Assembly: GCA_963837355.1 (NCBI GenBank)
Contig: CAWIMY010000007.1
Coordinates: 1,116,001 to 1,180,000 of the forward strand
Direction of reading: 5' to 3'
DNA: 64,000 nt
From: Aureispira sp963837355
GTDB taxonomy: Bacteria > Bacteroidota > Bacteroidia > Chitinophagales > Saprospiraceae
This document shows positions 1 through 9,100 of this stretch, piece after piece (positions within the stretch are counted from its first letter, which is position 1; every line of letters begins with the position of its first letter). The translations under genes and the position numbers were made by a program. The notes under the pieces were generated by a model that made no database searches, was not told where the DNA came from, and saw only the letters and a program-made list of their open reading frames with translations.

Positions 1-981
1 GTAGATGTATTAGCAGGGTTGAATACCAATGGAAACAATATTGCTAGTAATATTCCAAATGGTTACAATATGACCGATGGAATTACAGGTACTTGTGTTA
101 GTGATGGTGGTAATGATATGTACGATTGTGGCAACCAGCTCAATACCAATTTGTCTACGTTGATTCCTTACACAGGAGGCAATATAAACGCTCACCCTGG
201 GTTTAACGGCGCGAATTACTTTACGCATAAGTTTAACAATTTATGGGTGATGGCTGCCGATCTCAACGGTATTTCTACGTTTTATACCTCTGGTAATAAT
301 GGAGCAGATGGAAGTGGTAACGTAGACGGCTATACTTATACGGTCACGGTCGGTTGCATGAGCTACTATGTTTTTGTGAAACGCATTAATGCTGCACGTG
401 ATCCATCTATCAACCACATTTATATTATTCCTGACAACGGTACATTGCCTGCGCCGATACATACGTTTGCGACAAATACCAACGACGACGAACATCGCTT
501 GTCCAATTTGACAAATTTTGACCGTCTTTATTATTTGTTGTTAGCAGGAACTGGTGGATACGCTTACACCAATGCGGAAATAGAAGCCGCTGTGTTGGAT
601 TTTATCACCCAAGCCAATACAACGGCAGGAGGTGTAGCACAGGCTACGGTTACACAAATTGGAGGTGCTCCTAGCGGCACTGTACTGCCCTCGGGTACCC
701 ACACCTTGACCTTTCAAGCGGTAGGAGTAGGAGGAACGAGCACTTGTAGCTATGATGTGATTGTACCACCATCGGGTAATCCATTGATTGTCTGTGTACC
801 AGATACGATCATTTCAGAATGTGTGGCGAATGGGTTTACTTATTCTACTCCTGTAGGAAGCGATCCTTGTAATGCTACTTGTGGCAATGGTTTAATTACG
901 GATGTATTAGCTGATTTAAATGTACTGGAGGGACTATTGCTAGCAGCCTTATCAGCGGCTATAGTATGCTCGATGGTCTAA
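1..981 (+). CDS. Secreted repeat/HYR-type surface protein, middle segment (5' partial, frameshifted)
   Basis: The frame is open from base 1, so the gene begins before the window. The segment holds one full copy of a roughly 210-residue repeat (key words DGITGT, YFTHKFNN, VMAADLNG, NNGADGSG, DPSINHI, FDRLYYLL). A hyalin-repeat-like strand set ending in TCSYDVIV follows, and then the start of another unit (VCVPDTIISEC). The second repeat copy continues in another frame after base 924, so this segment and the next are one broken gene. It is likely an extracellular, cell-surface protein exported by type IX secretion, judged from the C-terminal part. Its substrate or partner is unknown. The last 19 codons (925-981) are out of frame and not real protein. 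Confidence 0.75.
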   Translation, partial: VDVLAGLNTNGNNIASNIPNGYNMTDGITGTCVSDGGNDMYDCGNQLNTNLSTLIPYTGGNINAHPGFNGANYFTHKFNNLWVMAADLNGISTFYTSGNNGADGSGNVDGYTYTVTVGCMSYYVFVKRINAARDPSINHIYIIPDNGTLPAPIHTFATNTNDDEHRLSNLTNFDRLYYLLLAGTGGYAYTNAEIEAAVLDFITQANTTAGGVAQATVTQIGGAPSGTVLPSGTHTLTFQAVGVGGTSTCSYDVIVPPSGNPLIVCVPDTIISECVANGFTYSTPVGSDPCNATCGNGLITDVLADLNVLEGLLLAALSAAIVCSMV

Positions 982-3293
982 CAGGAACCAGTATTAGTGA
1001 TGGTGGAGGCGATATGTACGATGGAGGAAATACGCTCAACACTAATTTAGGAACAAGTATTCCGTATACCAATGGGGTGCTCTCTAGTAGCGCCAATTTT
1101 GGAGCGGGGACAAATTATTTTACGCATAAGTTTAATAATATGTGGGTGATGGCGGCCGATTTAAACGGTGTCTCTACCTTTAGTATAACAGGTAATAATG
1201 GAGCCGATGGTAGTGGTACTGCTGATGGATTTACGACAAGTGTCACTGTTGGTTGCCAAAGTTACTACATCTTGGTCAAGCGCGTACACAGTGCTTTTGA
1301 TCCTTCGATTAACCACATTTTCATCGTTCCTGATAACGGTAGTACGCCTGCACCAACGCATACATTTCCGACCAATACCGATAACGACGAACATATTCTC
1401 AACAACTTAGCAAATTTTGATCGCTTGTATTATCTCTTGTTTGCAGGAGCAGGTGGGATTAATTATACCAACGCACAGTTGCAAGCCGCAGCAGTTAACT
1501 TCTTGACACAAGTCAATGCCTCCGTAGGAACGGTAGGAAGTGGTGTTACCATTGCACAAATTGCAGGCTTGGCCAGTGGCTCTAATTTCCCTGTTGGTAC
1601 CAACACGGTTACGTATCGCGCAACCAGCAACATTTCAGGTCAAACAGCCGATTGTAGTTTCAATATTGTGGTACAACCACGTCCTACTGCTGCGATTACA
1701 GGTAATACGGTAATTTGTACAGGTGGCTCTACCATACTAACTGCCACAGGTGGCGGAACGTATAACTGGAGTACAGGCGCTAGTACTGCTGCCATTACAG
1801 TTTCTCCCATTTTACCAACCACATACACTGTTTCTGTAACGGATAACCTAGGCTGCGAAGGCCAAAGTAGTATTAATACGACAGTGGGAGTAGCTTCTAC
1901 GGCACCTATTTTAGCTCCTTTGACAGGTTCTTTGTGCCCCAACACTACGGCTACGTTGACCGCCGCAGGCGGCGTTGCTGGCGTTGGTTCTAGCCTACAG
2001 TGGTATTCAGGGCCAAATGGAACAGGAACTTGGTTAGGTACAGGCGGTAGTTTAACCGTTTCTCCCACTGCTGCTACAACCTATTACGTTCGTCGAGAAG
2101 GTGGCTGCAACATTACAGGAGATGATCAAGTAACGGTCAATATCAAAGATTACATTTATGCCTTGAATGCCGCCACCACCAACACTTATTGTACGGATAA
2201 CATGGGCTGGCATCATTTCTACAATGGCAATGAAATTATTTTGTCTATCCGAGGCGATATCACAGGCGCGCCTGCTGGTTTCCCACAAATTACCATCAAC
2301 GATAACGGAACCTACCATCAACAAACTCAAGGCCCGTTTACACCAGCGAGTTGTGCCAGTGGCTTGACGCCAGGCGAAGAACGCTTTGAAATGGAACGCA
2401 GTTGGGATGTTAATTTTGGAGGGGGAACCTTAAATCCACCTTACGAAGTGCGCTTTTATTACGAGCCTGCCGAACGTACAATTGTAGAAAATGCTGCTAT
2501 TAATCATATGGCAACTTACGGCGCTTGTGGGTATTCGTACAAATATGCCGTGCCTGCAGGAAGTTATTTCTTCAAGAATACAGGCAGCCAATACACGGCT
2601 CCTGATTTTGATGGCTTGCATTTACCAACCGTTAATGGAATAACGACCAATGGGGTCAACTATGCAGAACTATCGGGCGTTACAAGCTTCTCAGGAGGCT
2701 CTATGGGGGTAATTTTAGTTCCCAATACCTTGTTGTCTGTAGATTGGTTGTATTTTGAAGGAAGTACCGATAATACGACGAACAAGCTGCGTTGGGCAAC
2801 CGCCTCTGAACACAGCAGTGACTATTTTAACGTACAACGTAGTCCAGACGGCATCAACTTTGAAACCATTGGCACGGTACAAGCACAAGGCCAAAGCAAC
2901 AATGCTATCCACTACAGCTTTGACGACGAACGTCCCTTTGAGGGAGAAAATTATTACCGTTTAGAATTGGTAGAAACAACAGGCGAAGTAGCGTTGTCCA
3001 ATACCATTTTACTCCGTATTCGCGACGACGGAAAACCGTATTTGTTCTATCCTAACCCCACCACCAACGTGGTGTATTACCAATATGAAAGTGAGGCATC
3101 AGACGCCTTGCAGATTGAAGTGTTGGATGTATTGGGCAAGCGCGCTTCTTTACAACAGGTACAAGGCACAACGGGAATTAACAACATCCCAGTAAACCTG
3201 AAAGATTTGCCTGCTGGAACGTACATGGTTCGTGTACACAATGAAACACGGGGGACGGTTCACACCGAAAAAATCACAAAACAGGAGTTCTAA
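966..3293 (+). CDS. Secreted repeat protein with T9SS C-terminal sorting domain (3' segment of the frameshifted gene)
   Basis: The true reading frame is already open at base 924; the ATG at 966 is simply the first one in frame. Domain order: second copy of the repeat seen in the upstream segment; a hyalin-like domain ending CSFNIVV; two Ig/PKD-like domains (motifs TYNWSTG, LQWYSGPNGTG, TTYYVRR); a domain of unknown function; a fibronectin-like stretch (FNVQRSPDG ... NYYRLELVE); and a final ~80 residues starting YPNPTTN and ending in a basic-acidic tail. That last domain is a Por-secretion (type A) sorting signal, which directs export through the T9SS and anchoring or release at the surface. 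A terminator follows directly. The exact role is unknown. Confidence 0.85.
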   Translation: MLDGLTGTSISDGGGDMYDGGNTLNTNLGTSIPYTNGVLSSSANFGAGTNYFTHKFNNMWVMAADLNGVSTFSITGNNGADGSGTADGFTTSVTVGCQSYYILVKRVHSAFDPSINHIFIVPDNGSTPAPTHTFPTNTDNDEHILNNLANFDRLYYLLFAGAGGINYTNAQLQAAAVNFLTQVNASVGTVGSGVTIAQIAGLASGSNFPVGTNTVTYRATSNISGQTADCSFNIVVQPRPTAAITGNTVICTGGSTILTATGGGTYNWSTGASTAAITVSPILPTTYTVSVTDNLGCEGQSSINTTVGVASTAPILAPLTGSLCPNTTATLTAAGGVAGVGSSLQWYSGPNGTGTWLGTGGSLTVSPTAATTYYVRREGGCNITGDDQVTVNIKDYIYALNAATTNTYCTDNMGWHHFYNGNEIILSIRGDITGAPAGFPQITINDNGTYHQQTQGPFTPASCASGLTPGEERFEMERSWDVNFGGGTLNPPYEVRFYYEPAERTIVENAAINHMATYGACGYSYKYAVPAGSYFFKNTGSQYTAPDFDGLHLPTVNGITTNGVNYAELSGVTSFSGGSMGVILVPNTLLSVDWLYFEGSTDNTTNKLRWATASEHSSDYFNVQRSPDGINFETIGTVQAQGQSNNAIHYSFDDERPFEGENYYRLELVETTGEVALSNTILLRIRDDGKPYLFYPNPTTNVVYYQYESEASDALQIEVLDVLGKRASLQQVQGTTGINNIPVNLKDLPAGTYMVRVHNETRGTVHTEKITKQEF

Positions 3294-3329
3294 AAGGAAT
3301 TAATCACCAATTATCAATGTTCTGCAAAG

Positions 3330-3366
3330 GTCGCCTCGAATTTAATTTCGGGGCGGCTTTTGTTTT
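3330..3366 (+). terminator. Rho-independent terminator after the T9SS protein
   Basis: GTCGCCTCGAA pairs with TTCGGGGCGGC (two G-U pairs) around a short AT loop and is followed by TTTTGTTTT, 37 bases after the stop codon. Confidence 0.8.
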
Positions 3367-3490
3367 ATAACCTCTAATAAAGGGTAGAAAAAAAGGTCTA
3401 ATGGGAGGGAAGTACAAAGAGCGCGTGCCTTCTGTGCTCCTCCTTGTTTTTTGGCAATGCTGTTGGAGTCGCCAACGACTGCCATAACCA

Positions 3491-3590
3491 CAAAAAAAAG
3501 GTTGACACGCGGGAGCGCACCAACCTTAGAAAACTAAACCCTAAAACCCATGAAGTACAAATATAGACGATGGGTAGACGACTTGCAAGT
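3491..3590 (-). ncRNA. Putative small RNA cassette, copy A
   Basis: On the minus strand a promoter-like TTG (3586-3588) is followed by exactly 20 bases and a perfect TAnnTTTG box (TATATTTG, 3558-3565). A short conserved sequence follows, then a 13-bp hairpin with a TCCC loop (3498-3527) and a run of eight T. The predicted transcript is about 60 nt. Copy A differs from B-D by one wobble-compatible base in the stem and has a diverged promoter spacer, yet both promoter boxes and their spacing are kept. A tiny ORF, ATG GGT TTT AGG GTT TAG (MGFRV), is present in every copy without an obvious ribosome site. Promoter, transcript and terminator are inferred from sequence alone. Confidence 0.65.
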
Positions 3591-3654
3591 TTTTAGGGAC
3601 TTTTTTTTTGGAAAATACTAGAATAAAGCAGCACCGTCAGTTAAAAGGGCTTTT

Positions 3655-4155
3655 TTACTTTGGAAAATAAAGCTTAGGATAGTTAAAATCAAGGACTTGT
3701 CCATTGTTGCGATGAATATCCTTCCAATGCTCTACGGCAAACGATAAATGCACTACGCCCGTGGTCGGCACATTAGAAATCGGTGGCGAAGCATAATAAT
3801 TGGCCCAATCTGTACAGGCAAAATTATGCGCAAATAGGGCAACGGATTGCCAAGAGGCTTCTAATTGTTGGACAACTTGTAAAAGCGTAGCAGCACTCGC
3901 TTCGTAAATTTCTTTCTTCCAATGAATAGCCTCATCAGGGTAGGCCAGTGCTTTTGCAAATGCCGCTGCTGTGGCGGTGGTTCGCGCAGAAGGGCTCGCT
4001 ACGATGGCATCTATTGCCATGCCTTTGGCTACCATTTTTTGCGCCATAAAAGGCGCGTCCCGTTCGCCCCGCTTATTGAGTGGGCGATCAAAATCGCTCA
4101 GTTCAGGCTGTTTCCAGCTGGACTTGGCGTGGCGGATGAGGTAAATTTCTTTCAT
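3655..4155 (-). CDS. SixA-like histidine phosphatase family protein
   Basis: A 166-residue protein of the histidine phosphatase (phosphoglycerate mutase-like) superfamily, close to SixA. It starts MKEIYLIRHAKSSW, which carries the catalytic RHA/RHG motif, followed by DFDRPLNKRGERDA and SPSARTTATA (second arginine). A later FAHNFACTDW supplies the distal histidine of the fold. SixA removes phosphate from phosphohistidine proteins. I chose the ATG at 4155 because a longer in-frame start at 4272 would translate through small RNA cassette B and add residues with no family match. The cassette B hairpin ends about 40 bases upstream on the same strand. The natural substrate is unknown. Confidence 0.85.
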   Translation of the reverse strand: MKEIYLIRHAKSSWKQPELSDFDRPLNKRGERDAPFMAQKMVAKGMAIDAIVASPSARTTATAAAFAKALAYPDEAIHWKKEIYEASAATLLQVVQQLEASWQSVALFAHNFACTDWANYYASPPISNVPTTGVVHLSFAVEHWKDIHRNNGQVLDFNYPKLYFPK

Positions 4156-4193
4156 ATTAAGTAGAGAGGGCATTTTATATTTACGAATAGCAA

Positions 4194-4290
4194 CAAAAAA
4201 GGTTGATACGCGGGAGCGCACCAACCTTAGAAAACTAAACCCTAAAACCCATGAACTCACAATATAGAGCATGACTAAATAGGATGCAAA
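4194..4290 (-). ncRNA. Putative small RNA cassette, copy B (upstream of sixA)
   Basis: Same architecture as copy A: TTG at 4287-4289, 20-base spacer, TATATTG at 4260-4266, conserved transcript, hairpin 4199-4228 and a T6 tract ending at 4195. From promoter to terminator it is virtually identical to copies C and D. Because sixA lies just downstream on the same strand, this copy could also act as an attenuator leader. The other three copies have no gene in that position, so a stand-alone RNA is the simpler reading. Confidence 0.65.
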
Positions 4291-4532
4291 TTTTACCTTG
4301 CTTTTTTTGAGGAAAGTGTGAAAAATGACAGTTGGCAGAAACTGCTGTTAATAGAAAAAGCTCTGTTGGGGCAACTACTACTCTAGCAATTAAGAAAAGA
4401 AGTTTAGCGAGGAATGACAAAGTAGATTAGAAGGGGCGGGCTGATTTTCTAGAGTGGTTTTTTTCAAAGGGAGCGGTTCCTTTTTTGGAAGTACGATTAG
4501 GCTAGTACTCCTTCGCCTATAGGCAAATAACA

Positions 4533-4630
4533 CAAAAAAAGGTTGATACGCGGGAGCGCACCAACCTTAGAAAACTAAACCCTAAAACCCATGAACTCAC
4601 AATATAGAGCATGACAAAATAAGATGCAAA
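4533..4630 (-). ncRNA. Putative small RNA cassette, copy C
   Basis: TTG at 4627-4629, 20-base spacer, TATATTG at 4600-4606, hairpin 4539-4568 and T7 at 4534-4540. The transcript region is identical to copies B and D, while the DNA between copies is unrelated apart from about 45 bases just upstream of the promoter shared with copy B (containing CAACTGTCATTTTT on the minus strand). No protein gene lies between this copy and copy B. Confidence 0.65.
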
Positions 4631-4852
4631 CTTTAGAATGCTTTTTTTGAAAAAAATCATAAAAAATGACAGTTGATTAACAATAGCTAGCAATAAAAAA
4701 GAAAGCGGTAGGAGTAACCTAAGGAAATTTTGCGCTAGCAGTAGAGGCGAATGGTGTTGCGCTCTAAGGAACGGTGCCTAATAGATAGAACGGATTGACT
4801 AATTCTTCAATTTGTTTCCATCGTTTTTATGGGACAAGGAGTTGTAACAACA

Positions 4853-4950
4853 CAAAAAAAGGTTGATACGCGGGAGCGCACCAACCTTAGAAAACTAAAC
4901 CCTAAAACCCATGAACTCACAATATAGAGCATGACAAAATAAGATGCAAG
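4853..4950 (-). ncRNA. Putative small RNA cassette, copy D
   Basis: TTG at 4947-4949, 20-base spacer, TATATTG at 4920-4926, hairpin 4859-4888 and T7 at 4854-4860. This is the most upstream member of the minus-strand array, 320 bases from copy C. The RNA would carry a G/U-rich unpaired 5' part, a small UUAG-UUUU-CUAA mini-hairpin and the terminator stem. Confidence 0.65.
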
Positions 4951-5081
4951 TTTTTGTGCCTGTTTTTTTATAAAAAGAATAATCTTCCTATTTATTGACA
5001 TTATTTTGCGTATTACGAAACATAATGTTGGTTATTTGAGTATAACCAAACAGCACCAAAACATAAACACAACCAACAATA

Positions 5082-5504
5082 ATGATTATTCACTATTCTA
5101 TCAAGCAATTAGGCAAAAAACGCGCGCAACTAGAACGAGTTAGCTTGGAACTGCCGACCTTAACAGCCGAGCATTCACTTGCTGATTTTATAAGGGCTTT
5201 GGTAACGCAGCAAGTGCAGGCCTACGAAGCCCGACAATCCGTTACCTTACTAAAAGCTCTAACGCCAACAGAAATTCAAGAGGGCGCTAAAAAAGGCAAG
5301 GTAGAGCTGTTGGAACGCTTAGAAACCCGTTCCGTTGCGGTAGAAGCGGCTCAGCAAGAAGCCTTACAAGCTTTTGAAGATGGGCTCTATGCTGTTTTTG
5401 CCGACGAGCAACAGCTCGAAAATCTAGAAGAAAGTGCTGATTGGGCGCGCGTGGAGTGCTTTACTTTTATTCGCTTAACTTTTCTAGCAGGAAGTTATTG
5501 GTAA
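5082..5504 (+). CDS. Hypothetical protein upstream of the DUF4132 protein
   Basis: A 140-residue, helix-rich, probably cytoplasmic protein (starts MIIHYSIKQLGKKRAQ, ends FLAGSYW). It has no signal peptide or membrane segment. I do not recognise a named family. It lies 72 bases upstream of, and on the same strand as, the large DUF4132 gene, so the two are probably co-transcribed and may work together. The start at 5082 is the only reasonable ATG and lies after an A-rich leader, which is usual in Bacteroidota where Shine-Dalgarno sites are weak. Confidence 0.7.
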   Translation: MIIHYSIKQLGKKRAQLERVSLELPTLTAEHSLADFIRALVTQQVQAYEARQSVTLLKALTPTEIQEGAKKGKVELLERLETRSVAVEAAQQEALQAFEDGLYAVFADEQQLENLEESADWARVECFTFIRLTFLAGSYW

Positions 5505-5576
5505 GTCCTACCATTGTGATCGACCGCTTCTAGTTTATAAAAACGTTACCGTCCACCAATTATACCTCAAACAACA

Positions 5577-6011
5577 ATGGATAAGTTTCCTTACCTTGAA
5601 GACAAAGCCTTGCAGCAATACCAAGAATTATTTGCCTTGTATCAGGCTGCACCCAATCAATCCCACCAAGTCAGTAGCCTTTTAGAAGAGGCTACGGTAA
5701 CACTTTCGCCAAAAGCGTTGCGCTTGGCACTACTCTTTTTAAACGCCCTCAATCGTACCCCAAAAGGGCAATACGTGCTGTTGAAACGCCACCATGACCC
5801 CCTGAAAACCGTTGTAGAAAATAGCCAGCGTTACCGCGATCTGTTAGCGTATTACGATACAGCTGAATTTTGGAACACAGAAACTCGAGCAGTTTTAATC
5901 TACCTTTTTCAGACCGACCAACGCGCCTTATGTAGAGCGCGCTTGGCAGCAGATTCCTCAATTACCTTATCAAAGAGGGTATCACCGAAGAGCCTTCAGA
6001 GCACCCAATAG
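5577..6011 (+). CDS. DUF4132 (MolR-like) protein, N-terminal segment of a frameshifted gene
   Basis: This frame supplies the start (MDKFPYLEDKALQQYQ) and about 119 helical residues up to roughly base 5936. Removing one base from the GCGCGC run near 5935-5942 joins the frame to the long downstream ORF and gives a continuous protein of about 1,690 residues. The residues after that point (about 25, to the stop at 6011) are out of frame. The join is smooth: the downstream frame is open from 5899 and reads as normal helical protein from about 5941 onward. Confidence 0.6.
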   Translation: MDKFPYLEDKALQQYQELFALYQAAPNQSHQVSSLLEEATVTLSPKALRLALLFLNALNRTPKGQYVLLKRHHDPLKTVVENSQRYRDLLAYYDTAEFWNTETRAVLIYLFQTDQRALCRARLAADSSITLSKRVSPKSLQSTQ

Positions 6012-6144
6012 CAAAGAAATTTACCAACTTCACCAATTCAATTTCATCGTAGAACTCAACAAAGAGTCGTGTCACCAGCTTCTACTGCAAGAGGCGATTG
6101 AAAGGGACTGGGAACAACATCGCAATGGAAAAAGTGCTACTGCT

Positions 6145-9100
6145 TTGCTGTGGGCTGCTGCCATTGACGGAGGAAATACGGCCGTTTACCAAACCCTATT
6201 GGACATTGTATACCAACGGCAGGAAAAGGGAAAAGTAACGGCTAATATAATCAGCAGCTTGTTGCTCAGTGAAAAAGAGGAAGCTTGGAAAGGCGTGGAA
6301 GCTTTGTTGTTGAGTGCACAACGAGAAGAAGGTTTGCGCCAAACGATTGTAGAATGCCTAGACGAAACGAGTTTAGGAGCATTTTTACACCTTATCAAGG
6401 TCATTTTAGAAAAAAATTTGCTGCGGTTCTCGTCCGTGGTTCGCGCGATTGATGTTTGGGCAGGGCTTGGTTGGGAAGCAGCCAAAAAAAGTACGGTAAA
6501 ACGGTTTTTGACCTTGGGCTATGAGTATTTGCAAGCCCCTGCGGCTATTCCCGATGCCATGGCTTCCAAAGACAATGCAGAGGTCTATATGGCACTTTGG
6601 GCACAAGGCGTACTAGATGTAACGCAATGTGCGCCATTAGTTCGCACGTTGTATGAGAAAGGAACCGTAGAAAAACGCTGTTTGGCGTTGTATTTTGTGG
6701 CTCAAGCAGGCCCTCAATTCTCTGCGTATAACATTTGGGAAGACGCGCTATTTTCGGATACTCCCAAAGTGTTTGCTTGGGCAGTACGCTTGGCACGAAT
6801 GAATCAAAATTATTTGTTCTACCAGCCCAAAGAAGAGCGGCAGCGGTTATTTGACCGACTGACGGCCAAACTCGTAGACATTCCCAAAGAGAAGAAAGTC
6901 TATCAAAAATTTGCCTTTGATTGGATCGAGATTAGCATTGATAAGACGGAGATATTTTGGGTGTTGATTAGTTTTACGCATTTTGGAGAACAGGCAGAAG
7001 TTGAGCGCTTGTATCCCTATTTTTCGCAAATGGAAGCTTACCCTCGCGAGGTGATGGTCGGAGGGATTTTACCCAACCACAAACGCTACCACACTCGCGA
7101 AGGAAAGGAGCTCACGATGCCCCTAGCGCCTTGGCAGCGCCAATTTGCCTTGGATCATCTCAAAGATCGCTCCGCCTCTATTCAAAAAATATTACTTGCC
7201 GCCTTGTCAGATGCTCCATTGTCCGACAACGATACGCAACACTTAGAAGCTTTATTAACCAGAAAAAGCTCCGACTTGCGTCGAAATACTATCCAATTAT
7301 TACTAAAACAAAATGACGAACAAGTCAAGCGCAGTACGGAGCGTTTGCTTGCTGCCAAGTCCGTAGAGCAGCGGCTGGGCGGCTTAGACCTCTTGCAACA
7401 AGTACAGGACAACGCTGCTTTTAGTCCGTGGGCAGGAGCGCAGACCAAACAGTATCAAGCGCGCGCTAACCATTCTAAACGGGAAGTTTTATTGTTAGAA
7501 AACCTAGCAACAACTCCCGAAGAAAAGGCCCAACAAGTGGTCTACACGTGGGAAAACGGCTTAGGTCTCTTTGATCCCAAGATCAAAACGCCCACCGTCC
7601 AGCCAGCCCCGCCCACTGAACAATATCTCCAACTAACGAAAGAAAACCGCTATGGTTTTAGTCGTCCTTTTGCCGAAATCGTGCGTGTGCGTAAGGATTT
7701 ACTACAGTTATTAGAAGCGTATAAAAACCACAGTTATGAAGTGATTGACTGGGAGGGCGCACAGCAAAGTCGGATTTTTGGTCAGGGCTTTTGGCCTCTG
7801 CGACCAGTCACCAAAGAAAATCCATTAGAAGGGGCTACGATTTACAATTACCCGCTAGCGGAGGTATGGATAGAGTGGTACAAAGACAGCCAATTAATAC
7901 CTAGAGATCTTTATTTGATGCTGCTCGATAATACACCTAGTTATTATTACGAAGATCCTTTTCAGGAACCCCTAAAGACAATTAGTACACAACTGGCACA
8001 GTACCTGCCGCGTTTCGAGAAAGATACCCCATCTGATACTTGGAATTTTACTCGATCTACTATTATCCAACTCTTGTCTGGACTCTATCCTTATCAAGAT
8101 CAACTTGCTTTTGTAGAAGGACTGGTGCGTCAAATGATTAATAGTTTGAGTGCCGAGCAATTGGCTTGGTCGAAGAAAGAAGAAGTTTACGGGCGTACTC
8201 GATGTTACAGCTGGCACCATTCACCTGCTTTCAATACGGCTAATAATGCGTACGGTCAGTTGCACCCAACGATGACAGCAGAAGCCTTTACACGCTTTTG
8301 GAAAATTCAGTATTGGATACATCAATCAAATCCTAATAACCGTAAGCATTTCTTACCGATAGAATACGACGCAAAAGCCTACCAATTAGGACTGTTAAGC
8401 AAAGACGAATTATACCAACGGGTCTTGCAACCCGATAACATTCGGTACTTAACGTATTATGACATGGGTTGGGAGAAAGATAAGCCTGAATTATTAGTAG
8501 AATATCCTTTTTTAGAACCTTTGGTAGAACAGTGCACAGCGCGAATTTTAGAAATTGAATTGCTGCGGGGTGATAGTCCAACCGTGGTGAGTGCCTTGGC
8601 TGCCAATATACGAGCGTTGTATGGCGTGGATTACTTGGTGGCAATTTTGCACGCTTTGGGTAAGGAAACCTTGCATCGCGGGTACAGCTGGCGCGGTGGC
8701 GGAGAGAACAAGAAAGAACTGCTGAGTACTTTGTTAGAACGGCTAAAGCCAAATAAAGAAACCGATTCTACTTCTTTTAATAAAATAATTCAAGAGGCAG
8801 GTATCGAGGACAAACGCTTAGTAGAAGCGGCCTTGTACGCTCCACAGTGGTTGGAGTTGGTAGCCGAATACCTAAATTGGCCAGGCCTAAAAGCCGCTGC
8901 TTGGTGGCTGCAAGCGCATACACGAGACCACAACAGCGAAGCAGATAAAACTAAAATTTCGCATTACACGAAGGTGGCTTTAGAGGATTTTGATCAAGGT
9001 GCTGTGGATGTACAGTGGTTTCAGTCGGCCTACAAAACGCTGGGTAAAGCACGCTGGAAACTCTTGTACAATGCCGCCAAATATTTATCGACAGGAGGGC

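Noticed and set aside
1161..1394. Antisense ORFs inside the T9SS repeat gene and many similar ones elsewhere
   Set aside because: They are shadows of real genes with no start context, no family match and a composition dictated by the opposite strand.
4235..4420. A minus-strand ORF of 61 codons running through small RNA cassette B
   Set aside because: It uses the cassette by chance and ends in the micro-ORF stop; the same DNA is better explained by promoter and terminator signals conserved in four copies.
3485..4970. CRISPR array
   Set aside because: Only four copies with unequal spacing of 320-701 bases, promoter and terminator inside each copy, and no cas genes nearby.
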